NCBI GenBank assembly: GCA_963576735.1
Contig: OY755188.1
Span: forward strand, 3,472,001-3,536,000
Reading direction: 5' to 3'
Source: Bedellia somnulentella
Lineage: Eukaryota; Arthropoda; Insecta; Lepidoptera; Bedelliidae
Length of the DNA stretch: 64,000 bases
This document shows, piece after piece, positions 59,791-64,000 of the stretch (within the stretch, counting starts at the first letter, position 1; each line of letters starts with the position of its first letter). The notes below the pieces were generated by a model. That model was not told the DNA's origin, ran no database searches, and saw nothing but the letters and a program-made list of their open reading frames with translations. The position numbers were made by a program, and so were the translations under genes.

Positions 59791-62700
59791 CAGGCATGAA
59801 TTTTAGTTCCTCGCCTTTCCCATGGCCGAAAATGAAAATATAAATTTTAAATGGGAGAGGCGGTACTCCACAACAAAAGCACAGTCGGTCGGGGTCAGGG
59901 AGTCAGGTTCAAGAACCGACGGACGATCCGAGCCGTATCGAGCAGCACCGCTTTCTGCATTTGTGCTGGAACCGACACGCCACAGAAATCCAACCGCCTC
60001 AAGTTGGTCGCGAGGCTGGTTGGAATTAACCCGTTCGCGGACAAAACAATTGGGATAATTTTAGTCGAGGTCACACACCCCACACACGCCCCACATGTCG
60101 GTGATCTCGTGAGCCAGATCGAGATACTTCCGACGCTTCTCGGTTTCGGCTTTCACGAGACCCTCGTCATGCGGGATAGTGACATCCACTAGAAATACCC
60201 TCGACTGCGACCGATCCCACACCACGATATCAGGCTTATTCGCTAGAATAGTCCTGTCCGTGATAACGGATCGGTCCCAATAGATTTTGGCACGGTCGTT
60301 TTCTAGAATTGGCTCCGGCAGATACTTGTAATACGGCAGCCTCTGTTGCAAGAGTCCGTATTTCAGAGCGAGCTCCTGATGCAGGATTTTGGCTGCTTGG
60401 TTGTGTCTGTGCAAGTACTCAGTGTTAGCAAGAGCCGAACAACCGGAAATAACATGCCTAAGTGACTCTCCGGGACGGCCACATGCTCGACAGATGTCTG
60501 TGGTACCGTCCTTTAGGATGTATTTCCGATAGTTCCGCGTCTTGATAACCTGGTCTTGTATTGCACAGACAAAACCTTCGGTTTCCCCAAAGAGGTCCCC
60601 GAAACGCAGCCAATGCAGGGAGGCTTTACGGTCCACGAAAGGTTCGTGAAGTACCTTGTAAAACCTCCCGTGCAGCTCCTTCTCTTTCCATACGGACTCC
60701 CGATCAGAGGTGCTAAGTACCTCCGGGGTTCGCCAATCCTGTGAGGCCAACGATAAGGGAGTCAGTCCTTTATCACTAGCGACCACCTCTCCCCGAATAC
60801 TATCATCCGTCATCGTCAAAAAATAGTTTCTGAGGTTGCATACCTCGCGGTTGTGCATGGTTTTGGCACTCAAGAGGCCTCGACCACCACACTTCCGCGG
60901 GATATACAATCTCATAACCGACGACCTCGGATGATGCATTCGATGAGAGGTCATCATCGTGCGGACTCGTCTGTCCAGAGCGTCGAGTTCGGTCTGAGTC
61001 CATCTGAGCACGCCAAATGTGTACATCAGTACAGGCATGACCCAGGAGTTAATGGCTCGGATCTTATTAACGCCTGACAAGTAGCTATTAAGCACACTTT
61101 TCAGGCGTTCATAAAACTCCTCGCAAACACCCTGTTTCACGTCTGCCACCTTCACACCGATGGTTTGTGACATGCCCAGATACCGGTATGTTTCAGCCTC
61201 GGAGAGTGCCCTCAAATGATTGGTGCCGACATCGACACCATCAGAGTGCACGACATGCCCCTTCTCAACATGAATGACCGCACACTTATCGACCCCGAGC
61301 TCCATCTTGACGGAACCACTGAAGTCGTTAGTGATCGTCAGTAGCTCCGCCAATCTGTCAGCCGTGGGGGCGTAAAGCTTCAGGTCATCCATGTAAAGGA
61401 GATGAGGCAAGCGTGGTCCGCCTCTCCGAAACTGAAAGCCCGTCCCCGAATTCTCCAAGAGTGTACTTAGAGGATTCAGGGCCAAGCAAAACCAAACTGG
61501 ACTCAGGCAATCGCCCTGGAAAATCCCTCGCCTTATATCAATTTGGTCATCCGCGTCCGTCATCCGCTGACTGTCTAAACTCAGGATCGTTCTCCAGCAC
61601 CCCATACACTGCCCGAGGAAGTGTCGAACTGTACAATCAATTTTGTACAGCTCGAGGACCCTCATGAGCCATGTATGAGGTACCGAATCGAACGCCTTCC
61701 TGTAGTCTATCCAGCCAGCGGAGAAGTTCCGACGGTTGCGTTTGACCAGTTGGCCTACGACCGCGTCGATGAGGAGCAGCTCATTGCTACCGCGACTACC
61801 GCCCTTACATCCGTTCTGAGCTCCAGAGATCACATTGTTATCAACAATGTGTTGAGTAATTTTGGAGAACGGATGTGAAGGTCTTGTAAATTGTACAAAG
61901 ACAAGTAATGGGGCGGTATTGTGATGGATTCGCGGTAGCATCGCTCTTTGGAGCTAAATGAGTGACCCCAGTAGTTAAGAAGTTCTGTAGCGTCCCACTC
62001 TCGAGGGCGCTTTGGAACTGACGGGCGAGAGTAGCGTGACAGCGCGTGAACCCCTTCAACCAGTAATGGTGCAATCCGTCCGGCCCCGGACTTTTCCAGT
62101 TCGGAGCCTTACGGATCGCAGCCACCACATCCTCCTCGGATATGTTGACGGGGTTCATGGGCGCTATGGGCTCGCACGCTCCCTCGACCGCCTCGAACCA
62201 ACGGCCCTCTTCGTGATCAACAGGCAGCGACCAAAGCCCACCCCAAAAGGCAACTACGTCAGCTTTTTCCGGTCGCTGACCCGTCGAAACCACATCGGGA
62301 CGCTCCAAAGTTCTGTAGAACTTCTTCTGGTCACTCATGAAGAGACGATTCTGTTGGTACCTCTTTACCCTTTCAGAATATCGCCTAATTCGCTTACCCC
62401 AAGCAGCGATCTTCTGCTTCAGATCATCGATGCGCTCCACCAGTCTACAGGCAAACTCCGGTGAGTTGTCAAAGACATTCTCACCAGGGAATGCCTCCCT
62501 GACGAAGCGCACCACCCTCGGCCTATTGTTGCCTGATCTGAAGCTGGTCAGTTTGCCGATGAGGACCCTGGCCCTTGTGATACGGCTTTCAATCCGCCTC
62601 ATCCAGGCTGGTCTAGTTCTAGTCCTGGGACTAGTACTGCCAGCCTGGCGGGAGCCACCAGCTCTTGTTGGCGGCATCCTGACGCCGACAAATTGACAAA

Positions 62701-63714
62701 CTGTCATTGCGGCGCCAAAGAGAATTGAATCCGTATCCCAAAGGTCCATGCTGCTCTCTAAAAATGAGGGCAGCATGTTATTGACGGCCTCAACGACATC
62801 CCGAACCTTGATGCTGAGAGGAACTCGGGGCAGCCTTGGCCTCCTTTCGAGAGGCACTTGGCGATATTCCAGGATCGTCTCTTCGAGTGCGCTCCTCACC
62901 AAATCCAAATCCAGGGAGACTGTTCCCCAATCGCTTTCCGCACCACCCACATCCGGCAGGTTAGCAATTGGCTCCCTCCGTACTTCCCGTTCAGGGACTG
63001 GAGGGAGAACCTGCAAAGGTGGCTCTTCGTCTAGCGGGGGAACAGCCTCGCGTCGCAATTGTTCGAGTTCGGTAGTGCTAAAAAGTTCTGAGCGCTGTAT
63101 GTACCGAACTCGATCCGCCAGGTTTTGTTCTGTGACGGTCAAATTGGGCTCCAGCCGCAGAAATTCGCGGTACATTGCTGCCCGATAACCCGTCCGTCCA
63201 GTTCTTGAACCCGAGGCCCTAATATAGGCCCGCATGGCATTCCTATTCATATCGACCGTCCATGCCATGCGGCGCCTTGTTCCACCAGCGGCGGGCACCG
63301 ATTGCTGGGACTGAGTTGCCTCAGTCCCAACCGATGCCAAGCCATCTGGTGGCTGAGGTGATCGCGCAGACCGACCAGGTGGTCGGGCCGGTCCGCGGCG
63401 GCTGGGGGACCGCATGCTGCCACGTCCAGCCCCAGCTCCAGACGCGCCCCAGCGATAGCCCCTGGGGAGCGGCCCTATTCGCTCATCGTTTCTATTTTCT
63501 GCCATTTTACGATGAGCGAAGATTCACCCGGGGTTTCACTCATTTGCCCCGGGGAGACCGTTATTGCTCTATTTTGCGCTGAGACCAGTTTGTAGACACG
63601 GTCAACACCTACAAACTCAAGCGCTGACTATTTGCATTGCTGGAATGGCAAGCTGGTAAACATGTCATCCTGCCATTCCAACAATGGGCGGTGGGGTCGT
63701 CACATCCCTACGCC
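59791..63714 (-). mobile_element. Dong/R4-like non-LTR retrotransposon, copy 2, two frameshifts
   Basis: A 3,924-bp inverted partner of 16,955-20,870, almost identical by eye, with the same 5' GGCGTAGGG and 3' ATGCCTG ends. The length difference (+8) equals its two indels: a 5-nt loss in the RT hairpin and a 13-nt gain near 60,080. It is flanked by TTA repeats on one side and TTTAATTTATTATTA on the other. Confidence 0.88.
59895..63505 (-). pseudogene. Dong-like ORF, copy 2 (RT plus restriction-like endonuclease), frame-shifted twice
   Basis: It starts at the ATG at 63,505 with the same N-terminus as copy 1 and reads in frame to about 61,866. There, loss of TGAGC removes part of the hairpin's left arm and the frame ends after ~554 codons. 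The next frame (from about 61,850 to 60,061) holds the rest of RT with YMDD, the C-x2-C-x8-H-x4-C motif and the PD-x14-D nuclease core. A 13-nt insertion made of GTGTGGGG-type repeats near 60,076-60,100 shifts the frame again just before IIPIVLSANGLIPTSLATNL. The last segment ends at 59,895. About ten amino-acid differences from copy 1 are visible elsewhere. Not expected to make an active protein. Confidence 0.85.
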
Positions 63715-63726
63715 GATTTAATTTAT

Positions 63727-63828
63727 TATTACTTCTGAACATCACGTGACTTTGTCACCTGGTGTTCAGAGTACCCACGTTTTGCATGGACAGTGTACTC
63801 ACGTGATAGGGGGCAGGCCTATCGCCGA
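63727..63828 (-). mobile_element. Family B SINE fragment
   Basis: ACTTCTGAACATCACGTGAC through GCATGGACAGTGTACTCACG to GGCAGGCCTATCGCC. It abuts the 5' flank of Dong-like copy 2. Confidence 0.75.
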
Positions 63829-63869
63829 AAATGATTTAGGCATGTCAAAATAAGTTAAAGGTTACATAA

Positions 63870-64000
63870 TCCTACTACTATTATAAAGGCGAAAGTTTGT
63901 AAGTATGGATGTGTGGATGTTCGTTACTCTTTCACGTAAAAACTACTGAAAGGATTTGAATAAAACTTTACCACAATATAGCTTATACATTAGAATAACA
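63870..64000 (+). mobile_element. Start of a dispersed repeat running off the window
   Basis: CTATTATAAAGGCGAAAGTT, TGTTCGTTACTCTTTCACG and AAAACTACTGAAAGGATTTG look like a terminal sequence widespread in Lepidoptera (I associate it with Helitron-like or other non-autonomous elements). The type cannot be decided from 130 bp. Confidence 0.4.

Noticed and set aside
59895..60192. Separate small genes next to Dong-like copy 2
   Set aside because: The minus-strand frame is the displaced C-terminus of the same ORF after the 13-nt insertion; the plus-strand frames are antisense shadows.

Overview
This window looks like repeat-rich intergenic DNA from an insect, most likely a moth or butterfly. I infer this from the element mix: a Dong/R4-type retrotransposon in TAA repeats, RTE-type LINEs with Lepidoptera-like reverse transcriptase motifs, tRNA-derived SINEs, a piggyBac derivative with TTAA duplications, mariner remnants, and four units of the insect telomere repeat. 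I find no convincing single-copy host gene. The one candidate is an open frame of about 70 codons running off the left edge on the minus strand. Nearly every coding frame belongs to a transposable element.

Layout. 0.2-15.3 kb is old accessory DNA. It holds about 13 copies of a ~250-bp retroposon (called family A here), pieces of a tRNA-derived SINE (family B), two copies of a ~0.95-kb microsatellite-carrying repeat (family C), a Ty1/copia relic, and a 1.5-kb inverted-repeat DNA element. 15.3-26.9 kb is a nest. An old non-LTR element (LINE H, minus) is split at 16,927/25,093 by an RTE-type LINE (minus, ~4.2 kb). The (TAA)n tail of that RTE is split in turn by an intact Dong-like element (plus, 16,955-20,870). 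Removing the insert and one copy of the 6-bp duplication ATATTA rejoins the LINE H reading frame. 27-53 kb is a SINE pile-up with at least 22 more A copies, 10 B copies and several nested DNA elements: a 714-bp MITE, a 0.9-kb Mutator-like element and a 1,038-bp piggyBac derivative inside an A copy. 53.2-58.2 kb is a young Ty3/gypsy-type LTR element with LTRs that look identical and a perfect 5-bp target duplication. A broken mariner-type transposase follows. 59.8-63.7 kb is a second Dong-like copy, minus strand, nearly identical to the first but with two frameshifts, again in a TTA-rich tail.

How the parts connect. Families A and B have unrelated 5' halves but end in the same 3' module (CTCTGSCWACCCC, a short stem-loop, G-rich GCGTGA, then an ATGT-type tail). 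The same module ends a third family (F), where it is the C-terminal coding end of a LINE. This is the pattern expected if both SINEs borrow the retrotransposition machinery of LINE F. The RTE and the LTR element both place the slippery heptamer AAAAAAC directly before the stop of their first ORF, with the next ORF in the -1 frame, so both probably use -1 ribosomal frameshifting.
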